A stretch of 64,000 nucleotides of DNA from Bacteroidales bacterium (GTDB lineage: Bacteria; Bacteroidota; Bacteroidia; Bacteroidales; UBA7332): the NCBI GenBank assembly GCA_028687995.1, contig JAQTZA010000001.1:310001-374000 (forward strand). The letters are read 5' to 3'. This document shows positions 1 to 9,142 of the stretch, piece by piece. Position 1 is the stretch's first letter. The number at the start of each line of letters is the position of its first letter. The notes below the pieces were generated by a model. It saw nothing but the letters and a program-made list of their open reading frames with translations. It had not been told where the DNA came from and searched no databases. The translations under genes and the position numbers were made by a program.

Positions 1-2
1 CA

Positions 3-197
3 CTTTCGTATGATTTGAAGTCTTTATCCAAATATCTGAAAATCAACAGCATTCAATTGAAATTAGTTGCTTCTAATGTATGGCTAATGTACGCTGACAA
101 AAAATTAGGAGGTCAAGACCCAGAGTTTTTCCGTTCGGGTGGAGTAGCAATGCCAATGCCACGTCAATTCACCTTTTCGCTAAGAGTAGGAATGTAA
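3..197 (+). CDS. C-terminal fragment of SusC/RagA-type TonB-dependent outer membrane protein (truncated by window start)
   Basis: Ends ...MPMPRQFTFSLRVGM, typical SusC C-terminus; directly followed by a SusD-like gene. Confidence 0.75.
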   Translation, partial: LSYDLKSLSKYLKINSIQLKLVASNVWLMYADKKLGGQDPEFFRSGGVAMPMPRQFTFSLRVGM

Positions 198-211
198 TTA
201 TTTAGAAGATT

Positions 212-1771
212 ATGATTCAAACAATGAAAAAAATATTCGTCATATCGATTTTCGCTTCGATCTTTATTTTATCGTCCTGCAACGATTTTTTGGACAAAAC
301 ACCAGACAATAGAGCTTCTTTAAACAGCCCCAAAGCGGTCAGAGAACTCTTGGTGTCGGCATATCCAGATCAAACTTATCAGGTTTTTACTGAGACAATG
401 ACTGACAATGTATCTGATAGAGGCGCTCAGGCAAATGAATTATCAAATAGTTCGCCATCAAAGATTTTCGCTGAGCAAGCCTATTATTGGAAAGATATGA
501 AAGGCGACGATCAAGATTCTCCAACAGCTTACTGGACTGGATGTTATAACGCTATTGCCGCTTGCAACCATGCCCTCGAAGCTATTAAGAAAAATGGTGA
601 TGGACCAGAATATGCAGCAGCAAAAGGCGAAGCACTCATTTGTCGTGCTTATGCTCATTTTATGCTGGTGAATATATTCGCCGAACATTACGATCCAACA
701 ACGGCTGCCACAGCTCTAGGAATTCCTTATGTAACCGAACCCGAAAAGGTCGTATTTCAAACTTATCAAAGAAATACAATTAAAGAAGTTTACGACCATA
801 TTTTATCTGATTTTACCACTGGATTTCCTTTAATTGACGATGCAAATTATACCATCAGATCTTATCATTTCACCAAAAAGGCTTCTGCTGCTTTTGCATC
901 ACGTCTTTACCTATACCTCAATCAACCAGATTCAGTTATCAAATATTCAGATATCGTTTTGGGTGGAAATCCAATCAGTGTGATTCGTGATTGGAATGGT
1001 ATCTACAAGAACTTTTCGTCTAGTGATGCCATTTCTACTCAATACGACAAAGGAGACGATCCAAGCAATATACTTTTAATTGGATGCACTTCGTGGTTGA
1101 GTCGGGCCATCTACAATCGATTTGGATTGACTTTCGACTTGATGAATAGTTTAGGAAGAAAAGTAAATGTAACAGGTGGAAAAAATGCTTTCTCATTCTA
1201 TGGTTCAAGCACCTCCAATTTTGTGTTTATTCCAAAATACATGGAGTATTTCAAACGCGAAAGTATCAATGCTAATTATGGGATTGGTTATGTAATGATT
1301 CCTTCATTCACCACTGATGAAGTTTTGCTAAATAGAGCTGAAGCATTTGTGATGAAAAATGATTTAACCAATACTCTGAACGATATCAACATCTATTATT
1401 CAAAAAGAATTAGTGGATATAACACTAATGCTCATAGCGTTACCGATGCTAGAATCCTTGCTTACGCAAACAACGATGCGACTGCTCCTGCCCCATTTTA
1501 CTCAATCAGCGGCACACAAATGCCTTATGTCAAGGTATTGTTAGACATTAGAAGAGCTGAATTTATTCACGAAGGACTTCGTTGGTTCGACATCAAACGG
1601 ATGCACTTAGCCGTAAAACATGATTTATCAACTGGTGAACCAACACCAATCGTACTTACGCCAAACGATCTACGTAGAGCGGTTCAGATTCCTAGCGATG
1701 CCTTGACTTTCGGCATTAAGCCAAATGGACGCGACATTACACCTGCACCATCCATCATTTTACCTAATTAA
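212..1771 (+). CDS. SusD/RagB family nutrient-binding outer membrane lipoprotein
   Basis: Lipoprotein signal (ILSSCNDFLDKTPDNR), SusD-like C-terminus (RRAEFIHEGLRWFDIKRM), downstream of SusC; start may be internal ATG at 224. Confidence 0.9.
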   Translation: MIQTMKKIFVISIFASIFILSSCNDFLDKTPDNRASLNSPKAVRELLVSAYPDQTYQVFTETMTDNVSDRGAQANELSNSSPSKIFAEQAYYWKDMKGDDQDSPTAYWTGCYNAIAACNHALEAIKKNGDGPEYAAAKGEALICRAYAHFMLVNIFAEHYDPTTAATALGIPYVTEPEKVVFQTYQRNTIKEVYDHILSDFTTGFPLIDDANYTIRSYHFTKKASAAFASRLYLYLNQPDSVIKYSDIVLGGNPISVIRDWNGIYKNFSSSDAISTQYDKGDDPSNILLIGCTSWLSRAIYNRFGLTFDLMNSLGRKVNVTGGKNAFSFYGSSTSNFVFIPKYMEYFKRESINANYGIGYVMIPSFTTDEVLLNRAEAFVMKNDLTNTLNDINIYYSKRISGYNTNAHSVTDARILAYANNDATAPAPFYSISGTQMPYVKVLLDIRRAEFIHEGLRWFDIKRMHLAVKHDLSTGEPTPIVLTPNDLRRAVQIPSDALTFGIKPNGRDITPAPSIILPN

Positions 1772-1797
1772 GAGTCAACTTAAACATATATTGACAG

Positions 1798-2652
1798 ATG
1801 AAAAAAATTGCAACAAAATTACTCTTCTCCCTTTTGCTTTTATCAAGCATATCGTGTACCAAAGAGAAATTGTCTGATTCCATTATTGACACCAATAAAC
1901 CATTTCTGAATGAAACAGATCAATGGATAAGAACTAATTACACGAATCCATACAATATTGAAGTCATCTACAAATGGAATGACGGTGAAACTACTATTGG
2001 CAAGAATCTTATTCCACCAAAGGAAGAGATGGTAAAACCCATTATGAAAATGTTGGATAGTGTTTGGATTCAATCGTATATCAAAGAGGGCGGGCTTGCA
2101 TTTTTCAAGAAACTCACCCCAAAACAGTTTCTGTTGATTGGTAGTCCAAGTTACAACTCTGACGGATCACGCACACAAGGAACTGCAGAAGGAGGTCGAA
2201 AAATTGTACTCTATGCAGTAGATTGGTATAATCCAGCAAACAAAGCATTGATTTGGGAAGAGTACATCCACGTTATTTTTCATGAATTTGGACACATCAT
2301 GCACCAGACCATCAACTATGATCCCGACTATAAAAATACCATCAGTGGCTATACCGCTGCTTGGACTGATTTTTCGGATACACAAGCGCGTGAAAAAGGA
2401 TTTATTACAGCATATTCATTGAGCGGACCAGACGAGGATTTTGTTGAAGTACTTTCCATCTTCGTTACAACTTCTCCGGCAAGTTGGGATGTTACGATTT
2501 CAGCTATTCAAAATCCAGCGGCAAAAGCGGCGTTGATTGCCAAACTAGATAAGGTAAAAACTTACATGAACTCTGCTTGGAACATTGATATCTATTCACT
2601 TCGAACTACTGTCAATGAGGCAATTGACCGTGTAGTTACAAATACTAAATAA
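1798..2652 (+). CDS. Substrate import-associated zinc metallohydrolase lipoprotein (HExxH)
   Basis: Lipobox SISC; HEFGH motif in EEYIHVIFHEFGHIMHQ; follows a SusC/SusD pair. Confidence 0.8.
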   Translation: MKKIATKLLFSLLLLSSISCTKEKLSDSIIDTNKPFLNETDQWIRTNYTNPYNIEVIYKWNDGETTIGKNLIPPKEEMVKPIMKMLDSVWIQSYIKEGGLAFFKKLTPKQFLLIGSPSYNSDGSRTQGTAEGGRKIVLYAVDWYNPANKALIWEEYIHVIFHEFGHIMHQTINYDPDYKNTISGYTAAWTDFSDTQAREKGFITAYSLSGPDEDFVEVLSIFVTTSPASWDVTISAIQNPAAKAALIAKLDKVKTYMNSAWNIDIYSLRTTVNEAIDRVVTNTK

Positions 2653-2701
2653 TTAAATTGTTCATACATTTGATTCATTTAAAAAGATACTTATAAACAA
2701 C

Positions 2702-4048
2702 ATGAATTCAGCTACCTTATATTTCAAGAAAATCGCTTTCATTGTCTTACTGATAATGGGATTTTCGTCTTGCTCACGTCAAGTAGAAGATATATTTGAC
2801 ACACCAGCAACCGAACGAACTGCAAAAGTGTTGGAAAATTGCAAAACGACACTTCAAAATTCGCCTAACGGATGGTATTTAGACTACACAACCCCAGATG
2901 GTTACAATGCACAGTTTGTGATGAAATTTTCGCAACACGATTCAGTATTAACGTATGCTGACTTCTCGGATATCTCCTCCTATTCTAGCTATTCGCTAAA
3001 CTATGGTCAAGGTCCTGTACTTTCGTTCGATTCTTATGGACAATTGCACACTCTCTCCGATCCAGAAACAAGCCCGCTCGGACTTGGCCATGGAGGTGAT
3101 TTTGAGTTTATCATTCTGTCTGTTTCGCAAGACTCAATCATATTAAGCGGAAGAAAAAATAGAGATCGTGTTATTTTACACCGAGCCATTTCGGGTGAAG
3201 CCAATCGAATACGGTTTATGAAACAGATGGATGTGGAGTCGGGTAACAATATTAGTTTTTTCCATTCCTTAACCATTGGAGGAGACAAAGCTGACATTTT
3301 GTTAGCAAATGATAAGAAAAAACTCGAAATCACTATTGCTGATGGAAATATAATTAGCTCCGAAATTAAATATACACCACTTGGATTTGACTTATTAACT
3401 CCAGTTACAATTGGAGGAGTGACAGTTGATAAATTCATTTGGAGTGATGCAACTAAGAAATTTGGAATAGATGCTACATCAACAATTGAGGCCTCAAATT
3501 CGCCTTCGTTTTCGACTGGTTCTACGGTAGATCAGGTTTTGGGTGCATATTACAATTTAACGGAAGTAAGCCCTGCCCTTTCGCCCAATTTTGTTACACT
3601 TAAATCAGCTTTTGCAAACTATCGTGAAAGTGAAATTTACCTCAATGTGCCAACTAAATTTGTCACCAAGAACATTAAGGTCGTTGGTTCAGAAACTACC
3701 GTTACCACAAGCGATACCATCATTTCAATAATCAGTTATTCATTTCTTTTCGACAAAGCGAATGTAGGCACAGTATGGAATAATTTCAAAGGTTCAAAAA
3801 TAACAAAATTAAGAGGCGATCAGATGTTATTGACTCAAAGCATTAGAGATGGAGAGAATGCATCTGAACTAAATACGAACAAAACCGTTCGTAATATACC
3901 ACTCTTCTTCTACAATACTAGTGGTCTGACTGTTTTTCTAAGGGATTCAGACATTTATATTATAAGTATGAAAGATGGTAAAAGTTGGTTGAAACTCAAA
4001 AAAGGAGTTTTAGAAATGCCTATTCAAACATTGGTAAAAACATTATAA
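2702..4048 (+). CDS. DUF4302-like lipoprotein
   Basis: Lipobox FSSC; LENCKTTLQNSPNGWYLDYTTPDGYNAQFVMKF characteristic; operon context. Confidence 0.65.
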   Translation: MNSATLYFKKIAFIVLLIMGFSSCSRQVEDIFDTPATERTAKVLENCKTTLQNSPNGWYLDYTTPDGYNAQFVMKFSQHDSVLTYADFSDISSYSSYSLNYGQGPVLSFDSYGQLHTLSDPETSPLGLGHGGDFEFIILSVSQDSIILSGRKNRDRVILHRAISGEANRIRFMKQMDVESGNNISFFHSLTIGGDKADILLANDKKKLEITIADGNIISSEIKYTPLGFDLLTPVTIGGVTVDKFIWSDATKKFGIDATSTIEASNSPSFSTGSTVDQVLGAYYNLTEVSPALSPNFVTLKSAFANYRESEIYLNVPTKFVTKNIKVVGSETTVTTSDTIISIISYSFLFDKANVGTVWNNFKGSKITKLRGDQMLLTQSIRDGENASELNTNKTVRNIPLFFYNTSGLTVFLRDSDIYIISMKDGKSWLKLKKGVLEMPIQTLVKTL

Positions 4049-4079
4049 CCCAAATATTTACAATTAAAACAAAAGAAAA

Positions 4080-5513
4080 ATGAAAATGACTTTACAAAAA
4101 AACAGCATGTGGCTGGTCATCTTAGCATTTTTATGCTCATCGACCAGTATGGAGGCTTCTTCAAAGCCCGTTATTGTGGCTAAAATGTCTAACCCTGTTA
4201 CAAACTTGCAAAAAAGAATTGTTACGCCATTTCTTAAAAGTAGTGTTGTATTATTGCAAAAAGGTAAAACAGTACAATTGAGATCTGCAAAAGCTGCAAC
4301 TGGTACAGCTTATAGCTATCCAGGTGTTGTTCCTTACGATGGCTATGCTTCTTATATATCGTTTAATTCAATTATAAACGATTTATCTGTTGCTGGAAAA
4401 GAAGATTATATCTTTTTCCCTAAAGACTCCTTAACGACCTATTTTGACATGTCAACAAACTCTCCAAGCAGCTATTTATGGAATGTTCCTGGTGGCACAC
4501 CTTCTACAGCTGAAACGCAGGATTTAGATGTCACTTACGGACAGGATGGTCGCTACGATTTCCCAACACTGACAGCAGGCGGAAGCAGTTATACTGCTAC
4601 TGGTAGCATCAAAGTAGGTGGAAAAGCTGAAATATGTAGTTTCAACTCATTCATGCTTGATTCAACATACATTCCTTATGACCCACAATGGAATGGTGAT
4701 ATGGGATTTGTTGCGGGATCAAACAAATATGGCGATTTAGCCTATGGTAATCTTGTATTCAATGGACAAGATAGTGCTACTGTTGAATCAGTTTCAGTCT
4801 ATATTCGTGCCAATCCAACTGCTGCAAATAAAGATAACAAAGTAAAATTAACAATCTACGAAACGGGTGATGATGCAAATGGATATTTCTTACCAGCCAA
4901 GAGAGCACTTGGATCATCAGAACTTAAAATCAGTGAAATGATGTCAGGTTCTTCATCAGTTACCGGAATTGCTTATTCAAGCGGTCAAGAAGTGATGGGT
5001 TTAGCTGATTTCAAATTTTCTTCACCTATAAAAGTCGGATCATATTTTTTTATTGCTGTTGAAAATTTCGGCAACGATATGGCAGCTGGTGATTCTCTAT
5101 GTATTATGATGAATCCACTTGATCCAATTCCAGCTGACAGCTTTCAGTATGTCGCATCAAATACATCGTGGAGTTATTCTGATGATGGTAATGGTGGACA
5201 CTCTTGGTACGGTCTTTACTATTACCTAGATTTTAATCCAGTTTTGATGATTTGTCCTGTGATAAATTACAATTACAAATCTACAAGCAGTATTGCTTCT
5301 ACAAAATTCAATCAAACTTTCGTGACACCATTAAGAAGTGGATTCTCTGTATTAGGAGCTACCGCCGGCGAAAAAGTATCGGCATTTACTTTGAGTGGGC
5401 AGAAGGTTCTTTCGGATATAATTACCTCTGAACGACAAAACTTCACTGGTCTTACCAAAGGCATTTATATGGTGAAGGTCGGAAGTCAGACACACAAAGT
5501 TGCAATATATTAA
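4080..5513 (+). CDS. Secreted protein with T9SS type A C-terminal sorting domain
   Basis: N-terminal signal sequence; C-terminus AFTLSGQKVLSDIITSERQNFTGLTKGIYMVKVGSQTHKVAIY. Confidence 0.7.
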   Translation: MKMTLQKNSMWLVILAFLCSSTSMEASSKPVIVAKMSNPVTNLQKRIVTPFLKSSVVLLQKGKTVQLRSAKAATGTAYSYPGVVPYDGYASYISFNSIINDLSVAGKEDYIFFPKDSLTTYFDMSTNSPSSYLWNVPGGTPSTAETQDLDVTYGQDGRYDFPTLTAGGSSYTATGSIKVGGKAEICSFNSFMLDSTYIPYDPQWNGDMGFVAGSNKYGDLAYGNLVFNGQDSATVESVSVYIRANPTAANKDNKVKLTIYETGDDANGYFLPAKRALGSSELKISEMMSGSSSVTGIAYSSGQEVMGLADFKFSSPIKVGSYFFIAVENFGNDMAAGDSLCIMMNPLDPIPADSFQYVASNTSWSYSDDGNGGHSWYGLYYYLDFNPVLMICPVINYNYKSTSSIASTKFNQTFVTPLRSGFSVLGATAGEKVSAFTLSGQKVLSDIITSERQNFTGLTKGIYMVKVGSQTHKVAIY

Positions 5514-5533
5514 TCGAAATAAGACATAAAAAA

Positions 5534-5568
5534 ATGAGGCTGTTCAATGCGAACAGCCTCATTTTTTT
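5534..5568. terminator. Bidirectional rho-independent terminator
   Basis: ATGAGGCTGTTC-aatgc-GAACAGCCTCAT flanked by A-run and T-run between convergent genes. Confidence 0.85.
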
Positions 5569-5583
5569 ATTTAAATCAAAAGC

Positions 5584-6276
5584 TTATTTCAAAGAACCAG
5601 CTTCTGCGTCTTTAATCATTTGTACGTTTGCAGTAATATATACTTCAACACGACGATTTTGAGTTTTGCCTTCAGCTGAAGCATTATCAGCAACTGGTTT
5701 TGAAGAACCTGCACCTGACGCAACTACTTTATTAGTTACACCTTGAGATTTCAAATAGTTGTTTACACTTGCTGCACGTTTTTCAGACAATGGTAAGTTG
5801 ATTTTGTCAGAACCTGTATTATCGGTATGTCCTTCAATCAGAATATCTGTTTGAGGATTTCCTTTCACTGAGGCTGCAAATTGACCAAGAGCTGTTTTTG
5901 CATCAGCTGACAAGTCACTTTTGCCAGTGTTGAACAAAATTCCTGAATCAAAGGTTACTTTCAAACCTTTCAGACCGTTTACATCAGTGAACTCTTCTGT
6001 TTTTGCACCTTGCAATGCTTCGAGTTCAGCTTTTTGTTTGTCCATTTTTTTACCAATTAATGCGCCTGCACCTGCACCTACAGCAGTACCAATAGCTGCA
6101 CCAATCACGGCACCTTTACCTTTACCAGCTAATGCACCAATACCAGCTCCTAGCGCTGCTCCTGCTCCTGCTCCAAGCAATGTTCCTTTGCCCATATTAG
6201 ACATAGATCCACAACTTGACATGATTAACATACTACCACTAAGTAATAATGCGACTAATGTTTTTGAATTTTTCAT
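5584..6276 (-). CDS. OmpA family lipoprotein with glycine-zipper region
   Basis: Lipobox MSSC, Gly/Ala zipper repeats, OmpA motif ILIEGHTDNTGSDKINLPLSEKRAASV. Confidence 0.9.
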   Translation of the reverse strand: MKNSKTLVALLLSGSMLIMSSCGSMSNMGKGTLLGAGAGAALGAGIGALAGKGKGAVIGAAIGTAVGAGAGALIGKKMDKQKAELEALQGAKTEEFTDVNGLKGLKVTFDSGILFNTGKSDLSADAKTALGQFAASVKGNPQTDILIEGHTDNTGSDKINLPLSEKRAASVNNYLKSQGVTNKVVASGAGSSKPVADNASAEGKTQNRRVEVYITANVQMIKDAEAGSLK

Positions 6277-6442
6277 AATTTATAAAATTTGTTTGGGTGA
6301 TTATGTGTACAAATATATCAAAAAAACAAAATAATGAAGAAGTTGTTTACCAAAATAAATAATTATTCAACAAAAAATAGGTTTCAATTTTGAGAATATC
6401 GTAAATTAGCACACCATTATAGATTTTTACTAAATAATAATA

Positions 6443-6973
6443 ATGCTAGAATCAAATCGAATCAAACTTCGTGCTCCTGAACCAGAAGATATCGATACAC
6501 TTTATCGATGGGAAAATAATATGAATCTGTGGCAATTTGGGAATACATTAAATCCTTTGTCAAAGTTTGCACTCAAGCAATTCATCGCTTCTTGTAGCGA
6601 TAATATCTACGAAACAAAGCAATTGCGATTGATGATTATCGACAAAATAAACGACAATACTGTAGGTGCTATTGACCTATTCGACTTTGATGTTTTTCAC
6701 AATCGAATAGCTGTTGGAATTATGATAGACCGTGAATATCAAAAAAATGGTTTTGCAAATGAGAGCTTACAATTAATAAAAGAATATTGTTTTGAATGGC
6801 TTCATGTCGCACAGTTATTTGCTCACATTCCTGAGAAAAATTTGCCTAGCGTTGCATTGTTTCAAAAAACAGGTTTTGAGCACGTTGGTTTGATGAAAAA
6901 TTGGTTAAAATTGCAAGATGGATATGAAAATGTCGTGATGATGCAATGTTTAAATACCGACGCCAAGTTCTAG
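6443..6973 (+). CDS. GNAT family N-acetyltransferase
   Basis: RimJ/RimL-like: LRAPEPEDIDTLYRWENN ... LFQKTGFEHVG. Confidence 0.85.
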   Translation: MLESNRIKLRAPEPEDIDTLYRWENNMNLWQFGNTLNPLSKFALKQFIASCSDNIYETKQLRLMIIDKINDNTVGAIDLFDFDVFHNRIAVGIMIDREYQKNGFANESLQLIKEYCFEWLHVAQLFAHIPEKNLPSVALFQKTGFEHVGLMKNWLKLQDGYENVVMMQCLNTDAKF

Positions 6974-6974
6974 C

Positions 6975-8033
6975 TTAATCATCGTACGAAAAATCAGTTG
7001 TAATTTCTCCGGCAATAGACAAATTCATCTTTTCAATAACCTTTTTTGTCGAATAACCTCTTCCAAAAAGATACATCAGCTTAGTGATTGCCGCTTCTGT
7101 GGTGATATCGTATCCACTAACCACACCAATCTCTTGCAATCGATGGCCTGATCCGTATCGCTTCATTTGCACCCGTCCAATTTGGCATTGAGTCACATTC
7201 ACAACCACCAATCCTCGATCTACAGCAGCTTTTATTTTTTCAATAAACCAATCTTTTCCAGGCGCATTTCCTGAGCCGTAAGTCTCAATCACTACACCTT
7301 TAATAGATGGAATTGTTAATATTGAATCAACAATTTGAGGAGAAATGCCAGGAAAAAGTTTTAGAACCACTACATTCTGATCTAAGGTATAATGCGGTTT
7401 CAACGGAACCATTTTGCCATGAGAATGCACCTTTGTAGAATCATATTTTATTTGTACACCAGCTCTAGCTAATACTGGATAGTTGAATGAGCGAAATGCG
7501 TTGAATCGGTCGGCATTAACCTTAGAAGTTCGATTGCCTCGCATCAAATGGCTTTCGAAGAAAATGCAGACTTCTGAAACTACTGCTTTGTGATTCTTCT
7601 TCGCGGCCGCAATTTCAATAGAAGTGATTAAATTTTCACGGCCATCTGTTCGAAGCTTTCCAATTGGCAGCTGCGATCCAGTGAGAATAACTGGTTTACA
7701 AAGGTCTCCCAACATGAAACTCAATGCTGACGCAGTAAAAGACATCGTATCTGTACCATGTAATATCACAAATCCATCATAGAACTCATAATTATCAGCA
7801 ATCATTTTGGTTAATCTTGACCAATGCAATGGCTCCATTTCAGACGAATCGATTGGTGGATCGAATTGCATCGTCGATATTTCGTAACCAAATCGTTTCA
7901 ATTCAGGAACACTTTCTAATAGACTTCGTAAACTAAACGCCTCTAAAACACCAGTCGTCGGATTTTCGATCATACCGATGGTACCGCCGGTGTAGATAAT
8001 GAGAATAGAAGAAATGTAGTGTGGCTCGTTCAT
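6975..8033 (-). CDS. ansA: Type I asparaginase
   Basis: IYTGGTIGMIENP, VILHGTDTMSFTASALSFML, ILTGSQLPIG motifs. Confidence 0.9.
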   Translation of the reverse strand: MNEPHYISSILIIYTGGTIGMIENPTTGVLEAFSLRSLLESVPELKRFGYEISTMQFDPPIDSSEMEPLHWSRLTKMIADNYEFYDGFVILHGTDTMSFTASALSFMLGDLCKPVILTGSQLPIGKLRTDGRENLITSIEIAAAKKNHKAVVSEVCIFFESHLMRGNRTSKVNADRFNAFRSFNYPVLARAGVQIKYDSTKVHSHGKMVPLKPHYTLDQNVVVLKLFPGISPQIVDSILTIPSIKGVVIETYGSGNAPGKDWFIEKIKAAVDRGLVVVNVTQCQIGRVQMKRYGSGHRLQEIGVVSGYDITTEAAITKLMYLFGRGYSTKKVIEKMNLSIAGEITTDFSYDD

Positions 8034-8212
8034 ACTTCTCTTTATAATGTTGATGCAAAAATAGACAAACCAAAGGAGAAAGTTCGAAAATTGAAGAATA
8101 ATTTTAGTTGATTACAAATTCAAAGTAAAAGAAATATTATTGTTTTCCTATTAAATTTTGTTAGAATTAAATATTCCGTTATTTTTACGAAACTATTTAA
8201 AAACTACCAAAA

Positions 8213-9136
8213 ATGAAAAAATTATTTACCTTAATTCTTTTTATAACTCTTTTAATTGAGGTAAAATCTCAAATTAATTTATCGGATTCTACTGTTCAAT
8301 TTGTAGGTTATTGGATAAAAGGTGATACAATTACTTACAAAATTGTTCAAGAAGAATATAAAATAAATGACATCGATACATTGCAACATTCAACCACTAG
8401 CTGCAATGCACTGATCACCATACTAGATTCAACTTCAACTGGTTATAAAATAAAATGGACATATACTAATTTTCAAACGAACAATCCAAATAAATTTATT
8501 CAAAAACTTTCAAGCATTGCTGAAAATTCATCTATTATTTTCTCTACGGATGAATTAGGTGTATTTAAAGAAATTATCAACGTTGCAGAAGTTCAACAAT
8601 ATATGAAGACCGCATTTGACACGCTGAGATCTTCATTTTCAGATATCCCGAATATCAACACAATTATCAATAATGTACAGACTATGTTTTCATCAAAAGA
8701 AGCAATTGAAGCTACCGCCATTGATGAGATTAAATTATTTCATTTTCCTTTTGGCGCAAAATTCAATTTGAACGATGTTTATACAGATGAAGTTGAAATA
8801 CAGAATCCGCTTGATGGTGGTTCAATGAAATCCACACGAGAAATGAGTATTATTGATACAGATACCACAAATAGTTCCGCTACTTTAAAACTTGTTTCAA
8901 TTGCAAATAAAGAAGATTGCAAAAGAATTACCACAAATGTAATTAATCAATTAATGAAAGGTGTAGATAAAGTACCTACGATTACAGAATCGCAAATGCC
9001 TGAAATCAGTATTGACGAAATCATGGCAGTGAGGGTTCACACAGATTCTGGATGGCTGCTTGATTTGTATCGAATTCAAGAGGTAAAATGCGGCACTGTT
9101 TCCAAAGTGAAGACAATTGAGATTTCGATTAATTAG
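8213..9136 (+). CDS. Hypothetical secreted protein
   Basis: Signal peptide and long ORF; no recognised domain. Confidence 0.6.
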   Translation: MKKLFTLILFITLLIEVKSQINLSDSTVQFVGYWIKGDTITYKIVQEEYKINDIDTLQHSTTSCNALITILDSTSTGYKIKWTYTNFQTNNPNKFIQKLSSIAENSSIIFSTDELGVFKEIINVAEVQQYMKTAFDTLRSSFSDIPNINTIINNVQTMFSSKEAIEATAIDEIKLFHFPFGAKFNLNDVYTDEVEIQNPLDGGSMKSTREMSIIDTDTTNSSATLKLVSIANKEDCKRITTNVINQLMKGVDKVPTITESQMPEISIDEIMAVRVHTDSGWLLDLYRIQEVKCGTVSKVKTIEISIN

Positions 9137-9142
9137 CTAACT

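Noticed and set aside
5921-6334. 137-aa plus-strand Pro/Ala-rich ORF
   Set aside because: Antisense of the Gly/Ala zipper of the OmpA-family gene.
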